Source of the DNA: Ancylobacter sp. SL191
GTDB lineage: Bacteria; Pseudomonadota; Alphaproteobacteria; Rhizobiales; Xanthobacteraceae
Assembly: GCF_026625645.1 (NCBI RefSeq)
Contig: NZ_CP113056.1
Coordinates: 1,178,001-1,242,000 of the forward strand
Reading direction: 5' to 3'
Length of the DNA: 64,000 nt
In this document: positions 27,642 through 37,771 of the stretch, piece after piece
Position numbering within the stretch: position 1 is the first letter of the stretch
How the letters are laid out: each line of letters starts with the position of its first letter
Notes under the pieces: model-generated
Told to the model about the DNA's origin: nothing
Database searches by the model: none
What the model saw: the letters and a program-made list of their open reading frames with translations, nothing else
Made by a program: the position numbers and the translations under genes

Positions 27642-28817
27642 TCACGCCGCCTTGAACTTCTCGGCGTACTGGGTGCGCAGCTCGGCGAACCACGACGGCT
27701 CCGGCGGGCGGCTCCACAGATTGTCGAGCGCGTTGCCCGGATAGGCTTCGGCGAAGTTCTTCTTGGCGACCTCGGAGAGGAAGGCGTCCGCGCCCTTCAC
27801 CACCGGGTTGTAGCCCGAGCCGTCGGCGACGGCGGCGGAGGCTTCCGGGGTGTGGATGTAGTTGATGAACTCATAGGCCTGCGCGATGTTCTTCGCGCCC
27901 TTGGTCAGCGCCCAGCCGTCGACCCAGGTGATGGCGCCTTCCTGCGGGGCCATGTAGGTGACGGGCTTGCCCTGCTTCTTCAGCGAGAGCGGCGGGCCGT
28001 CCCAGGTCTGGCCGATGACGCAGCCATTTTCCATGAAGCCGGACTTGGTGTTGTCAGCCGAATCCCAGAACTGCTTGACCTGCGCCTTGTTCTCGATGGC
28101 GAAGGCGAGGATCGGGTCGTAGATCTTGCGCATCGACGCTTCGTCCTTGAAGGCGTCGAGCATGCGGTTGGACGGCAGCTTGCCGGTCTTGTCCCACCAC
28201 AGGCCGATGCCGAGCAGCAGCGAGTGCGGGCGGCCCTGCATCTTGCCCTTGAACTCGGGGGCCCAGAGCGTGCCGTAGGACAGCTTGTCATAGGTCAGGC
28301 CGGGCGCGAGGTCGGTGCGCCAGGAAATGGCTTCCGAGCCCCAGCAATGCGGCACATGGTAGAGCTTGCCGTCCCAGGTCCACACGCTGGTCGAGGCTTC
28401 CAGCATCGCCGGCAGGATGTTGTCGAGCTTCAGCTTCGAGGTGTCGTAGGGCGCGAGGACGTCGAGCTCCTTGAACTGCGGGGCGCGGTCGCGCGTCGGG
28501 GCGCAGAGGTCGAAGCCCTCGCCGCCGGTGGCCTGCAGCTTGTTGATCTGCTCCTCGTTCTGCGAGAACGGCGTGGTCTTCACCTTGATGCCGGTCTTCT
28601 TCTCGAAGTTCGGGATGACCGGGGCGGGCAGTTCGTCGTCCCAGTTCAGCAGGCTCAGCTCGCCCGAGGAGGAGAAGGCGTCCTTGACGATCCACGGGCC
28701 GGTTGCGGCGATGGTGCCGGCGGCAAGCGCGCCCTTGAACAGCACGCGGCGGTTGAAGCTGCGCGCCGCGAGCAGCGTTTCGGTCGTTGAATTGGTGGCA
28801 TCCGGCTTTTTGGTCAC
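27642..28817 (-). CDS. ABC solute-binding protein, PotD/extracellular family 1-type, Tat signal
   Basis: This periplasmic binding protein of about 391 residues serves the second Pot-type importer. The N-terminus carries a twin-arginine signal, FNRRVLFKGALAAGTIAATG, suggesting export in the folded state. The mature part has the PotD-like opening LSLLNWDDELPAPVIPNFEKKTGIKV and a late WVDGWALTKGAKN segment. The GTG at 28817 has AGGGGA about eight bases upstream; a longer frame from 28970 adds unrelated residues before the signal peptide. The ligand cannot be deduced; polyamine-like or organic-acid substrates are both possible. Confidence 0.87.
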   Translation of the reverse strand: MTKKPDATNSTTETLLAARSFNRRVLFKGALAAGTIAATGPWIVKDAFSSSGELSLLNWDDELPAPVIPNFEKKTGIKVKTTPFSQNEEQINKLQATGGEGFDLCAPTRDRAPQFKELDVLAPYDTSKLKLDNILPAMLEASTSVWTWDGKLYHVPHCWGSEAISWRTDLAPGLTYDKLSYGTLWAPEFKGKMQGRPHSLLLGIGLWWDKTGKLPSNRMLDAFKDEASMRKIYDPILAFAIENKAQVKQFWDSADNTKSGFMENGCVIGQTWDGPPLSLKKQGKPVTYMAPQEGAITWVDGWALTKGAKNIAQAYEFINYIHTPEASAAVADGSGYNPVVKGADAFLSEVAKKNFAEAYPGNALDNLWSRPPEPSWFAELRTQYAEKFKAA

Positions 28818-29097
28818 GTCGGTCCCCTGCTCTGGTCGCCCCTGTGCGGGGGCGGATGGCTGGGGCCTGTTCAGCACGAAGCGTGCCAGAGGCGGAGGGC
28901 GTTGAACAAAGGCGACGGGGGATTTGCATGCGGCCGACAGGGCGTGCGTGGGCGCCATGCCCGGCGTCACCCGTCGCTACGTCAGGCGCCCGGCTGCCGC
29001 GCTTTTATGCAACTCCCGCGCGGGGCTGCACGCGGAACGGGCGCAGATACCACCGGGAACGAAACATCAGCGCTTTCGCTTCGGCTTATCCCGCGCC

Positions 29098-30147
29098 TTA
29101 ACCGAGCGTCGCGAGGATTTCCGCCGCCAGCTCGTGCAGATCGTCGCGGTGGCCGGTGCGCCCCGATGGCGCGTCGACCGTCGAGGTCATCACCAGCGAG
29201 ACGCCGAGCGCGGGGGCGACATAGAGCATCTGCCCGCCATAGCCCCAGCCATAATGCACCGGCGTGCCCGCCATCTCGCGGGTGAACCAGCCATAGCCGT
29301 AACCGTCGCCGGTGAAGCGCGAGGCCGTGCGCACGCGCCAGCTCTGCGCGATCCAGCCTTCCGGGATGATCTGCGCGCCCTCAGCATTCCGCCCGCCGCG
29401 CCGGTACAGCTCGGCGAAGGCGAGCAGCGAGGTCGGGCGCATCGCCATCTGGTTGCCGCCGAAATAGATGCCCTGCGGGTCGCGCTCCCAATCGGTGATG
29501 GCAAAGCCCTCGACATCGCCCAGCCAGTCGCGCGCCAGAGCGAGCGTGGAACGCCCGCTCACGCGGGTGAGGATGGCGGAGAGAAGATGCGTCGAGCCGG
29601 TGGAATAGAGCATCGCCCCGCCCGGCGCGTCGACGAAGGGCCGGTTCAGCGCCGCGCGCACCCAGTTCCGGCTGGCGATCCACTCGCCATAATAGGGCCC
29701 GGAGGTACGCTCCAGCCCCGCCTGCATGGACAAGAGATTGCCGATGGTGATCTCGTTGAGGCGCGGGTCGGGATTATCCGGCAGATCCGCGCGCAGCAGC
29801 GGGGCGACCGTCTGGTCGGCGCCCTCCAGCACGCCCTTGTCGATGGCGATGCCGACAAGGGCGGAGACGATGCTCTTCGACGCGCTCTTGATATTGCTCG
29901 GCCGGTCCACCCGCCCGCCCCGATAGCCGCGCGCGACGAGCCGCTCGCCCTCCTTCGCCACCAGCACGGTGCGCAAGGGCTCCAGCGCGGCAGCGCGGTC
30001 GAGGATCGGCGCGAGCCCCGCCGCCCGGTCAACTTGCGGGGCGGGGGAGGCGGGCGAAGGGGCAGCGGGCGCGCCGCGCTCACCCTGGGCGAGCGCGCGG
30101 GAGGCGAGAAGCAGCAGCGGAGCGGCAATCAGCGAACGACGGTGCAT
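29098..30147 (-). CDS. Serine hydrolase, class C beta-lactamase family
   Basis: This 349-residue exported protein has a Sec signal peptide (MHRRSLIAAPLLLLASRALAQ). The catalytic SxxK motif appears as SASK within NIKSASKSIVSALVGIAIDKG, with a second-motif tyrosine in LYSTGSTHLL and a C-terminal YGWGYGGQM in place of KTG. This matches the penicillin-binding-protein-like esterase/peptidase group (PF00144), which is not necessarily a drug-resistance enzyme. It stands alone: the ABC gene lies about 280 bases away and the AT-rich gene is upstream. The substrate is unknown. Confidence 0.82.
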   Translation of the reverse strand: MHRRSLIAAPLLLLASRALAQGERGAPAAPSPASPAPQVDRAAGLAPILDRAAALEPLRTVLVAKEGERLVARGYRGGRVDRPSNIKSASKSIVSALVGIAIDKGVLEGADQTVAPLLRADLPDNPDPRLNEITIGNLLSMQAGLERTSGPYYGEWIASRNWVRAALNRPFVDAPGGAMLYSTGSTHLLSAILTRVSGRSTLALARDWLGDVEGFAITDWERDPQGIYFGGNQMAMRPTSLLAFAELYRRGGRNAEGAQIIPEGWIAQSWRVRTASRFTGDGYGYGWFTREMAGTPVHYGWGYGGQMLYVAPALGVSLVMTSTVDAPSGRTGHRDDLHELAAEILATLG

Positions 30148-30292
30148 CCGGGGGAAGATAGGGCGGATGCGGGGGAAGGGTGGTCACGATGAGGGGAGTA
30201 ACAACGAAGATAGTAAAGCATATAAAGTAAAGTGACGGCAAAACTACTTGAAGGAAATTTTCTGGTAAATTGCGCTTAATATTGGGTAAAAC

Positions 30293-31486
30293 CTATTTAT
30301 AAAAGGCAAACTGATCGAGCGTTAGTATCGTTTGCAGTGCCCTATGTTGTGTGTAATGTTCCGCCTTTGCTCTGCCATGTCCAACCGCGTGCCGTGCGAT
30401 CACTCCTTTTTCATTTTCGAGATCGTAGTTGCCATAGATAAAATTTTTCAAATAAAAAGCAAATTCGATGGGAAAAAATAAAGTATCCTTTCCTCCTGCC
30501 ATTTTGTTAGCTGCTTCGATCACGAAATCGAGCATCTTATTGATGTTACGGGTATGTGTTCCGGTCGACTTGAAATAAGCATCTCCAATTATTCCTTCAA
30601 TTTCCGTAAGTAAAATTTTAATGCATGCAATCCAATCTCTATTTTTATAGGCATTTAAACCGGAACATATTATCTGTTCTCTGTCTTTAAAGTGTTCTTT
30701 GGTCATCCATCTGTCAAACATACGATCTATGCGTTCATCATTAAAAGAATCTACAATTTTTAATTCTTCTTCGTGCGTCGATAGTCCGTCCTCGTAGCAT
30801 TGAAATAGATTTCTAAATTCAATATTCATTATCTCGACAAAGGGAAACCAGCCGTCAACGATGATTTTGCTGAAAATTTCATTAGCAGAAAATACGGCAT
30901 ACAGATCAGCGTATTTCATCTTCCGATGAAGCGCCCCTAGATCTCTTTTAGCTAAAGATATATCTAGCGACATATCTTCATTAAAGTCAAAGAACAGTCC
31001 AAATCGAAATCCTTCGCGGAATATAACTACGATTTTATCATAAATAGATATATTAACAAGTGGAAACCACATTTCAGTTACGTCAGCGATATCGCTGTTG
31101 AATATAATAGAACCGCCTTCGATTCTTTTTTTCGGAATTATGTCTATAGTAGTTGCTGCTGAATCTACCCAAAGCTCCGCCGAATCGTCGGGTCTAATAA
31201 CAAGAAGTATCGTATTTGCGTTATAAAAACGTGGGTGAAAACCATTTTGTTTTGCGCAGAAATCAAGACATGAAATAATATTTGGTGCGACCCGATGAAA
31301 AACCGACTGATCGGACGTCATCGAGCCCCGCACCCAAACCTTAACGCTTGCCCCAGACTCGGCAGCTTCAGCCGATATGCCGTGAAAATTTACATTGGCA
31401 AGCATGAATGGCGAGCCAATATTCCGAAATCGCTCTTCTTGCTGCGGAGGTGTCGGAGTTGAAGTATCGTTCAAATCAACACCCAT
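30293..31486 (-). CDS. AT-rich orphan protein with a C-terminal HEPN-like RxxxxH motif
   Basis: This 397-residue protein matches no family I can name. Its codons are strongly AT-rich (many AAA, ATA, TTT), unlike every neighbour, and the AT-rich DNA begins near 30190. The N-terminal 200 residues are mixed alpha/beta; the C-terminal half is mostly helical. Near the end, IARHAVGHGRA supplies Arg365-x4-His370, the RX4-6H signature of HEPN RNases, and the surrounding NRHxxxHG-like pattern recurs in abortive-infection and defence proteins. A role in phage defence or RNA cleavage is an inference. It appears intact and acquired by transfer. Confidence 0.6.
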   Translation of the reverse strand: MGVDLNDTSTPTPPQQEERFRNIGSPFMLANVNFHGISAEAAESGASVKVWVRGSMTSDQSVFHRVAPNIISCLDFCAKQNGFHPRFYNANTILLVIRPDDSAELWVDSAATTIDIIPKKRIEGGSIIFNSDIADVTEMWFPLVNISIYDKIVVIFREGFRFGLFFDFNEDMSLDISLAKRDLGALHRKMKYADLYAVFSANEIFSKIIVDGWFPFVEIMNIEFRNLFQCYEDGLSTHEEELKIVDSFNDERIDRMFDRWMTKEHFKDREQIICSGLNAYKNRDWIACIKILLTEIEGIIGDAYFKSTGTHTRNINKMLDFVIEAANKMAGGKDTLFFPIEFAFYLKNFIYGNYDLENEKGVIARHAVGHGRAKAEHYTQHRALQTILTLDQFAFYK

Positions 31487-31607
31487 GAATGGTTACGGAG
31501 CGCCGGCCTCTGAATTGGTCAAATGGAATCGTTATGGCCAGTGCTATGCGATGAAACCTAATGCGCTTCTGGATCCGAGGCGAGCCTGCCAGACAACTAG
31601 TGCACCC

Positions 31608-32837
31608 TCACCCCCCCGTGGCGATCACCAGATCATCCCGGTGCACCATCGCCGCGCGGCCTTCAAACCCCGTGATCGTCGCGATCTCGTCGGAGGAGCG
31701 GCCGCGGATGCGGTCGGCGTAATCGTGGTCATAGGCCACCAGCCCGCGGCCGACTTCGGCGCCGTCCGGCCCGCGCAGCACCACGGCGTCGCCGCGCTGG
31801 AACTCGCCTTCCACCCGGCTCACCCCCGCCGGCAGCAGCGAGGAGCCCCGGCGCAGGGCGGCGACCGCGCCGGCGTCGAGATGCAGCACGCCGCGCGGCT
31901 CCAGCGAGCCGGCGATCCAGCGTTTGCGCGAGGCGACCGGGTTGGTGGGGGCGAGGAACCAGGTGCAGCGCGCGCCCTCGGCGATGGCGCGGATCGGGTT
32001 CTTCCCCTTGCCGGAGGCGATGACCATATGCGCGCCCGCCGTGGTGGCGATCTTGCCGGCCTCGATCTTGGTCTTCATCCCGCCGCGTGACAGCTCCGTG
32101 CCCGCGCCGCCGGCCATCGCCTCGATCTCGGCGGTGATGCGCGGTACCACGGGCAGGAATTCGGCGTTCGGGTCGTCATTGGGCGGGGCGGTGTAGAGCC
32201 CGTCAATATCGGAGAGCAGCACCAAGAGATCCGCGCTCGCCATGCCGGCGACGCGCGCGGCGAGCCGGTCATTGTCGCCATAGCGGATTTCCGAGGTCGC
32301 CACCGTGTCGTTCTCGTTGATGACCGGGACCACTTTGAGATCGAGGAGCTTGGCCAGCGTCGAGCGGGCATTGAGGTAGCGCCGGCGCTCCTCGGTATCG
32401 CCGAGCGTGATGAGGATCTGCCCGGCATTGACCCCCTCATGCGCCAGCGCCTCCGACCAGGCCCGCGCCAGCGCGATCTGCCCGACCGCGGCGGCGGCCT
32501 GGCTTTCCTCCAGCTTCAGCGGGCGCTTGGGGAGCTTCAGCACATTGCGGCCGAGGGCGATGGCGCCGGAGGAAACCACCAGCACCTCCTTGCCCTCGCG
32601 GTGGAGCTGGGCGACATCCTCCGCCAGCGCCGCGAGCCAGGCATGGCGCAGCGCCCCGCGCGCGGAATCCACCAACAGCGCCGAGCCGACCTTCACCACC
32701 ACCCGGCGGAAGGCGGAAATCTGCGGCACCGCCGCCCCGCCCGTGGCAAGCGCGGCAGCCGCCGCCGGCTCAAGGGAGGCGTCGGCGGTGGGGGCGGAGG
32801 TGGTCTCGGAGGTCTGGGCGGCGGGGCGGCGGGTCAT
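31608..32837 (-). CDS. proB: Glutamate 5-kinase ProB
   Basis: This enzyme phosphorylates glutamate in the first step of proline synthesis. Of 409 residues, the kinase domain starts near residue 42 ([15 protein letters not shown]) after an Ala/Thr-rich extension that may be mis-started. The nucleotide and glutamate sites include [21 protein letters not shown] and [16 protein letters not shown]-terminal PUA domain (about 310-405) is present. In many relatives proA follows proB; here the AT-rich gene follows instead. A repeat-rich gap of about 595 bases separates it from obgE. Confidence 0.93.
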   Translation of the reverse strand: MTRRPAAQTSETTSAPTADASLEPAAAAALATGGAAVPQISAFRRVVVKVGSALLVDSARGALRHAWLAALAEDVAQLHREGKEVLVVSSGAIALGRNVLKLPKRPLKLEESQAAAAVGQIALARAWSEALAHEGVNAGQILITLGDTEERRRYLNARSTLAKLLDLKVVPVINENDTVATSEIRYGDNDRLAARVAGMASADLLVLLSDIDGLYTAPPNDDPNAEFLPVVPRITAEIEAMAGGAGTELSRGGMKTKIEAGKIATTAGAHMVIASGKGKNPIRAIAEGARCTWFLAPTNPVASRKRWIAGSLEPRGVLHLDAGAVAALRRGSSLLPAGVSRVEGEFQRGDAVVLRGPDGAEVGRGLVAYDHDYADRIRGRSSDEIATITGFEGRAAMVHRDDLVIATGG

Positions 32838-32962
32838 CGGGCGGCTTCACGGCAAGGGCGCGCCGGTCACCGGGCCGCGCCGAAGAAGGGGATGCCGTCT
32901 CATACGCGCTTTCGCCAAAACTCGCGCGGATTTTTGCGGGGCGGGGGGAGCAACCACCCAAT

Positions 32963-33058
32963 ACGCCGTCATGCCCGGGCTTGAGCCGGGCATCCACGTC
33001 TTCCCGCGTGCCGTCCGCTCCCGGTCATGGATCCCCGGGTCAAGCCCGGGGATGACGG
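32963..33058. repeat. 96-base intergenic repeat, copy 1
   Basis: This unit runs from ACGCCGTCATGCCCGGGC to CCCGGGGATGAC and is built of nested palindromes (GCCCGGGCTTGAGCCGGGC; CCCCGGGTCAAGCCCGGGG). It recurs 208 bases downstream with a single visible difference near base 39. It fills part of the 595-base gap between obgE and proB, which otherwise holds no gene I can see. Confidence 0.8.
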
Positions 33059-33085
33059 GGGAGGGGAGCGGCGCCCCCCCTTCAC

Positions 33086-33293
33086 GTCATCCCGGACGGC
33101 CGCAGGCCGATCCGGGATCGCGCCCCCGCTATTGAGCGCCGCTATTGCGGCCCGACAGGCACCACCCCACACGCCGTCATGCCCGGGCTTGAGCCGGGCA
33201 TCCACGTCGTCCCGCGTGCCGTCCGCTCCCGGTCATGGATCCCCGGGTCAAGCCCGGGGATGACGGAGGAGGGGAGGGAGCGGCCGGGATGAC
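33086..33293. repeat. GTCATCCCGG inverted pair flanking the second repeat copy
   Basis: GTCATCCCGG at 33086-33095 and its complement CCGGGATGAC at 33284-33293 bracket repeat copy 2. The same core bounds the element at 27511-27601, so all belong to one family of mobile or stabilising palindromes. Confidence 0.55.
33171..33266. repeat. 96-base intergenic repeat, copy 2
   Basis: Near-identical to the unit at 32963-33058; position 39 is G here and T there. Both copies are in the same orientation, so together they form a spaced direct repeat. Copy spacing and identity suggest recent duplication or active spread of the family. Confidence 0.8.
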
Positions 33294-33432
33294 GACGGAG
33301 GAAGGGCATTGCAGCCGTCGGCCTCACCCACACTGGCCGGATCGGTCACCCACCGTGTACACATCGTCCACCTCACTGCACTGACTGGTCACGGGCGGAC
33401 CGGACGGCAGCGCGGAGGTATAAAAACACCGA

Positions 33433-34476
<1,044 letters not shown>

Positions 34477-34536
34477 TCAAAATGTGGGGCGGGGCCCCCG
34501 CGTGGGGAGGCCCCTCAACCTAGCAGAATCTCCGGC

Positions 34537-35205
34537 TCAATGCCGGGTGTCGATGGCGTGAAGCGTCGGATGCGCGCTGGCCCCCCAGGCCCGCAGCGAA
34601 CTCCACAGACGCTTCTCCAGCCGGAACCGGTCGACCGGCACCGAGGCACCGAGCGCCCGGACCCGCGTCAGCCCGACGCCGGTCCACTGGAAGCCGCACT
34701 TCTCCAGCACCCGGCGCGAGGCCGGATTGACGACGCGGGCGGAGGCGACAATGGCCTCGAGCCCGCGATCGGCAAAGGCGTGGTCGATCAGCGCCCGGAC
34801 CGCCTCGGTGCCGATCCCGCGATCCCAATAGGGCTCGCCGAGCCAGTAGCCGATCTCCGGCGCATCCTCGTCGCGCTGGACGAAGCCGCACATGCCAACG
34901 GGAATGGGCGGGCCAAAGTTCGATTCGTCCGCCCCGCGAAGCGCGGCTTCGTTCTTCAAGAAGATCGCAAAGGTCGCCGCCTTCGGCCCACCCGGCAGCT
35001 TGGCGATGAACGCCGCCGCATCCGCCATGCCGTAGGGATGGGGAATGTTGGCGGTCATCTCGGCGACTTTTCGGTTGTCGGCGAGCTCCGCGATCCATGC
35101 CATGTCCTCGATTCGCGGCGCGCGCAGCACGAGGCGGCCGGTTTCGAGGACGGAGGTACAGCTCTCAGCGAGGGGTGACCCGAAGGTCGCTTCGACGATG
35201 GTCAT
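34537..35205 (-). CDS. GNAT family N-acetyltransferase (RimJ/RimL type)
   Basis: This is a predicted acetyl-CoA-dependent acetyltransferase of 222 residues. The opening LETGRLVLRAPRIEDMAWI and the acetyl-CoA loop YWDRGIGTEAVRALIDHAF are typical of the RimJ/RimL-like group that acetylates protein or small-molecule amines. NPASRRVLEKCGFQWTG is the conserved C-terminal GNAT motif. It sits between rpmA and obgE on the same strand, as in related genomes. The real substrate is unknown; ribosomal protein acetylation is possible. Confidence 0.85.
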   Translation of the reverse strand: MTIVEATFGSPLAESCTSVLETGRLVLRAPRIEDMAWIAELADNRKVAEMTANIPHPYGMADAAAFIAKLPGGPKAATFAIFLKNEAALRGADESNFGPPIPVGMCGFVQRDEDAPEIGYWLGEPYWDRGIGTEAVRALIDHAFADRGLEAIVASARVVNPASRRVLEKCGFQWTGVGLTRVRALGASVPVDRFRLEKRLWSSLRAWGASAHPTLHAIDTRH

Positions 35206-35237
35206 GGGAGGTCTCCTGGGGGGCCTGGAACGACGAA

Positions 35238-35262
35238 GGGGAGGCGGTTTCCTCGCCTCCCC
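35238..35262 (-). terminator. Hairpin between rpmA and the GNAT gene
   Basis: GGGGAGGCG (35238-35246) and CGCCTCCCC (35254-35262) pair perfectly over nine bases with a seven-base loop, about 90 bases after the rpmA stop on the minus strand. The following minus-strand bases include only a weak, interrupted T-run, so partial termination of the ribosomal-protein message is the likely role. Confidence 0.5.
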
Positions 35263-35351
35263 TGTCGGGCACCCCGGGATGTCCTCTCAGGACGTTCGGG
35301 AAATCCTACCGGTCGGGCGAGACCAGTGGGATTTCAAGAACCTCACTGGCT

Positions 35352-35621
35352 TTATTCGGCGGCCTGGGCGGCCGGAATGACGGATACGTAAGTGCGGGAA
35401 TTGGCTTTGGTGCGGAACTCGACTCGGCCTTCGGTCAGCGCAAAGAGGGTGTGATCTTTGCCCATGCCGACGTTCACGCCGGGATGCCACTGCGTCCCAC
35501 GCTGACGAACGATGATGTTGCCGGCCACGACCTGCTCGCTGCCGAACTTCTTGACGCCGAGGCGACGGCCGTCGGAATCGCGACCGTTGCGGGAAGAACC
35601 GCCAGCCTTCTTATGAGCCAT
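35352..35621 (-). CDS. rpmA: 50S ribosomal protein bL27
   Basis: This 89-residue ribosomal protein of the large subunit has its N-terminal tail near the peptidyl transferase centre. [20 protein letters not shown] is the near-invariant bL27 N-terminus, and [18 protein letters not shown] follows. There is no cleavable leader before MAHKK. The length is standard. The start is preceded by GGAGAGCATC, and the gene lies 33 bases after rplU. Confidence 0.98.
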   Translation of the reverse strand: MAHKKAGGSSRNGRDSDGRRLGVKKFGSEQVVAGNIIVRQRGTQWHPGVNVGMGKDHTLFALTEGRVEFRTKANSRTYVSVIPAAQAAE

Positions 35622-35654
35622 GATGCTCTCCTGTTTCTCTCTGTGCGGTCTACG

Positions 35655-35960
35655 TCAGCCGGCGATCGAGGTCACGCGCACGACGGTGAAGTCCTGGCGA
35701 TGACCGATCTTGCGGCGGGAATTCTGACGGCGACGCTTCTTGAATGCAATAACCTTGGCGCCGCGGGTGTGCTTCACGACCTCGAGGGTCACGGAAGCGC
35801 CGTCGACCAGCGGAGCGCCGACCTTCGGGCTGTCGCCACCGAGCATGAGGACCGGCAGGGTCACGGCAGTGCCGGGCTCGGCGTCGATCTTGCCGACAGT
35901 GACGAGTTGTTCGGCGGCAACGCGGTACTGCTTGCCACCCGTCTTGATGACCGCGAACAT
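35655..35960 (-). CDS. rplU: 50S ribosomal protein bL21
   Basis: This 101-residue 23S rRNA-binding protein opens with MFAVIKTGGKQYRVAAEQ, and its C-terminal KKRRRQNSRRKIGHRQDF is the conserved RNA-binding loop. The ATG at 35960 has AAAGGA about nine bases upstream; an upstream frame to 35999 has no homology. It heads the ribosomal-protein/obg cluster, with its promoter presumably in the roughly 290-base gap before the next divergent gene, where I see no other feature. Confidence 0.97.
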   Translation of the reverse strand: MFAVIKTGGKQYRVAAEQLVTVGKIDAEPGTAVTLPVLMLGGDSPKVGAPLVDGASVTLEVVKHTRGAKVIAFKKRRRQNSRRKIGHRQDFTVVRVTSIAG

Positions 35961-36254
35961 GTTATGTCCTTTCGTTCGAGCCCGAACTCCTCGCCGCAAG
36001 CGGCGCGGGATCGGCTTCTTTCGGTCGGTTGCGGGATGCGCATGGGCCGGATTGCCCTTTTCATGCGCGCTGCCTCTTAACCGCGAGCGCCCGTCCTGTC
36101 AAGGAATGGGCGGCACGCAAATGACCCGCCAGCCACGGCGCGCGCTGGCTTTGACGGGTCTTTCGATACCGGCCGTGAACCTTCCGGCGGGCGTCGCGTT
36201 GTCAGCGGCAATGGCGTCGCAGATGGCGACGCGCTCCAGATCGAGAGGCCTATC

Positions 36255-36581
36255 ATGAACAGCCACCAGATCACCGGTGCCGCCCGTCAGATCGGCGGAC
36301 GCCTGCGGAACGTCGCCGGCCAAGTGTCGCACGACGCGGCGCTGCGGGGCGAGGGCGTGTATGAGGAAGCGCTCGGCCGCGGCCAGCGTCTGGCGGGCGA
36401 TGCCCGCGAGCAGGCGGTCCGTCTCGCCGACGGCGCCTATGACATGGGTCAGGAGTATTATGATAGGGGTGTGCGCGCCCTCGCCCAACAGACCCGTGCC
36501 CACCCCCTCGCCGTCGTCCTCGCGGCCGGTCTCACCGGCGCGGCGTTGGCCTGGCTGTTCAGCTCCGGCCGCCGTCGCTGA
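36255..36581 (+). CDS. Small CsbD/DUF883-like stress-associated membrane protein
   Basis: This 108-residue protein opens with QITGAARQIGGRLRNVAGQ, resembling the CsbD repeat. A helical charged middle follows, and a single C-terminal membrane helix HPLAVVLAAGLTGAALAWLF ends in SSGRRR. That helix-plus-basic-tail design is like the DUF883/ElaB group that tethers to the inner membrane, often under general stress control. The exact family is uncertain. It stands alone between rplU and tRNA-Ser. Confidence 0.68.
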   Translation: MNSHQITGAARQIGGRLRNVAGQVSHDAALRGEGVYEEALGRGQRLAGDAREQAVRLADGAYDMGQEYYDRGVRALAQQTRAHPLAVVLAAGLTGAALAWLFSSGRRR

Positions 36582-36727
36582 GCAAGGAAATCTCGGCTTG
36601 GCTGCGTCCCCTGAGGCGGCGCCCACAGCCTCTCCCGGCTTCCGGCGCGTCTTCCCTTGCAAGGCGCGCCGGCCTCGGCTATTGAGCCCCCGCTCCACGG
36701 CGCGGACCTGATCCGCGCCCCGTGCGC

Positions 36728-36817
<90 letters not shown>

Positions 36818-36859
36818 TTCATTCTTACTGATACATTTCACGCGGTGTAGCCGCAGGCT

Positions 36860-37564
36860 TCACGAGCCTGCACCCGCCATGCCGTCGGCATGAGCGAGGC
36901 TGGCGAAGAAGTCGCGCAGGCGGTCGCCCTGGATGAGCACGTGGTCGCGAATCTCGTTGGCGGCCCGCTCGCCATCGCCCGCCAGTATCGCCTCGACGAT
37001 ACGCTGATGTTCGGCGAAGGAACTGGCGATGCGGCGGCCGGCGCGGAGCTGGAGGCGCCGGTAGGGTTGCAGCCGCGTCTGGAGCTGGCGCGCCTGCTCG
37101 GCGAGGAAGCCGTTGCGCGAGGCGGCGTAGATCAGCTGATGGAACCGTTCATTGGCCAGGTAATAGCTGTCGCCATCGCCCTGCCGTGCCTCATGCTCGC
37201 ATTCCGCCAGCGAGGCGAGCAGCGCCGCGCGGTCCTGGTCGTCGAACCGCCGCGCCGCCAGAGCCGCGCACATGCCCTCCAGCGCCGCCATCATCTCGAA
37301 GCGCTCGACGATTTCCTGAAAGCTCAGTGAGACGACGAAGGCGCCGCGGCGCGGCAGCAGCTTGACCAGGCCGTTGGCGGCGAGCTGCACCAGCGCCTCG
37401 CGCAGCGGCGTGCGCGACACCCCGAAACGGTCGGCGAGGCTCTGCTCGTCGAGACGCTCGCCCGGCCGGAACACGCCGGTGACGATGTCGGTCTCGATCG
37501 CTTGTCGCAGCCGGTCCGCGTGGCGTGTGCGCCCGGTCTCCGGCTCCATCTGTCCCGTAGTCAT
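36860..37564 (-). CDS. GntR/FCD-family regulator, MatR-like
   Basis: This 234-residue repressor has an N-terminal winged helix (about 20-85; RFGVSRTPLREALVQLAANGLV) and an FCD ligand domain with metal-binding histidines in NERFHQLIY, FAEHQRIV and IRDHVLIQ. The ATG at 37564 has GGGAAG upstream; the longer frame to 37636 is not used. It is divergent from the malonate transporter and decarboxylase genes and probably represses them until malonate arrives. A palindrome in the divergent gap resembles the MatR site known from rhizobia. Confidence 0.82.
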   Translation of the reverse strand: MTTGQMEPETGRTRHADRLRQAIETDIVTGVFRPGERLDEQSLADRFGVSRTPLREALVQLAANGLVKLLPRRGAFVVSLSFQEIVERFEMMAALEGMCAALAARRFDDQDRAALLASLAECEHEARQGDGDSYYLANERFHQLIYAASRNGFLAEQARQLQTRLQPYRRLQLRAGRRIASSFAEHQRIVEAILAGDGERAANEIRDHVLIQGDRLRDFFASLAHADGMAGAGS

Positions 37565-37728
37565 GCGTCTTCCCAACCGGCCTGCGCGACGGCTCGCCCC
37601 TGGCGGACCCGGCGGGCGAGAAAGGTGGCGAGTCAACGGGCCGCCCCGAGCTTTGTCAATGATGGGCGGATGCAGTGCCGAGCATCTCGTTCATCCGAAC
37701 GCCTGTCGCGAATACGTAGTTAGCATTC

Positions 37729-37738
37729 TTGTATACAA
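37729..37738. promoter_or_regulatory. Candidate MatR-type operator (TTGTATACAA)
   Basis: The perfect palindrome TTGTATACAA lies in the 346-base divergent gap (37565-37910), within TTCTTGTATACAAAAAT. Twelve of 14 bases of TCTTGTATACACGA, the MatR site of Rhizobium as I recall it, are matched. It sits just upstream of the promoter-like pair TTGACA (37744) and CATGAT (37766), so binding could block transcription of the malonate operon. The rest of the gap shows nothing else I recognise. Confidence 0.68.
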
Positions 37739-37743
37739 AAATG

Positions 37744-37771
37744 TTGACAGGTTATGCGCACGGGTCATGAT
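37744..37771 (+). promoter_or_regulatory. Candidate sigma-70-type promoter of the malonate operon
   Basis: TTGACA at 37744-37749 is followed after 16 bases by CATGAT (37766-37771), a four-of-six match to the -10 consensus. It begins six bases after the TTGTATACAA palindrome and about 140 bases before matC. Confidence 0.4.

Noticed and set aside
29098..30147. Acquired beta-lactam resistance gene
   Set aside because: The SxxK motif fits class C-like serine hydrolases in general, but the KTG motif is absent and composition matches the host, so a resident esterase or peptidase is likelier.
32963..33293. CRISPR array
   Set aside because: Only two long direct copies with irregular spacing and internal palindromes; no short repeats with unique spacers and no cas gene.
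33300..33432. Possible further RNA gene between obgE and the repeat cluster
   Set aside because: No tRNA arms, stable rRNA-like stem or riboswitch core could be traced, only a TATAAA-like stretch at 33419-33425.
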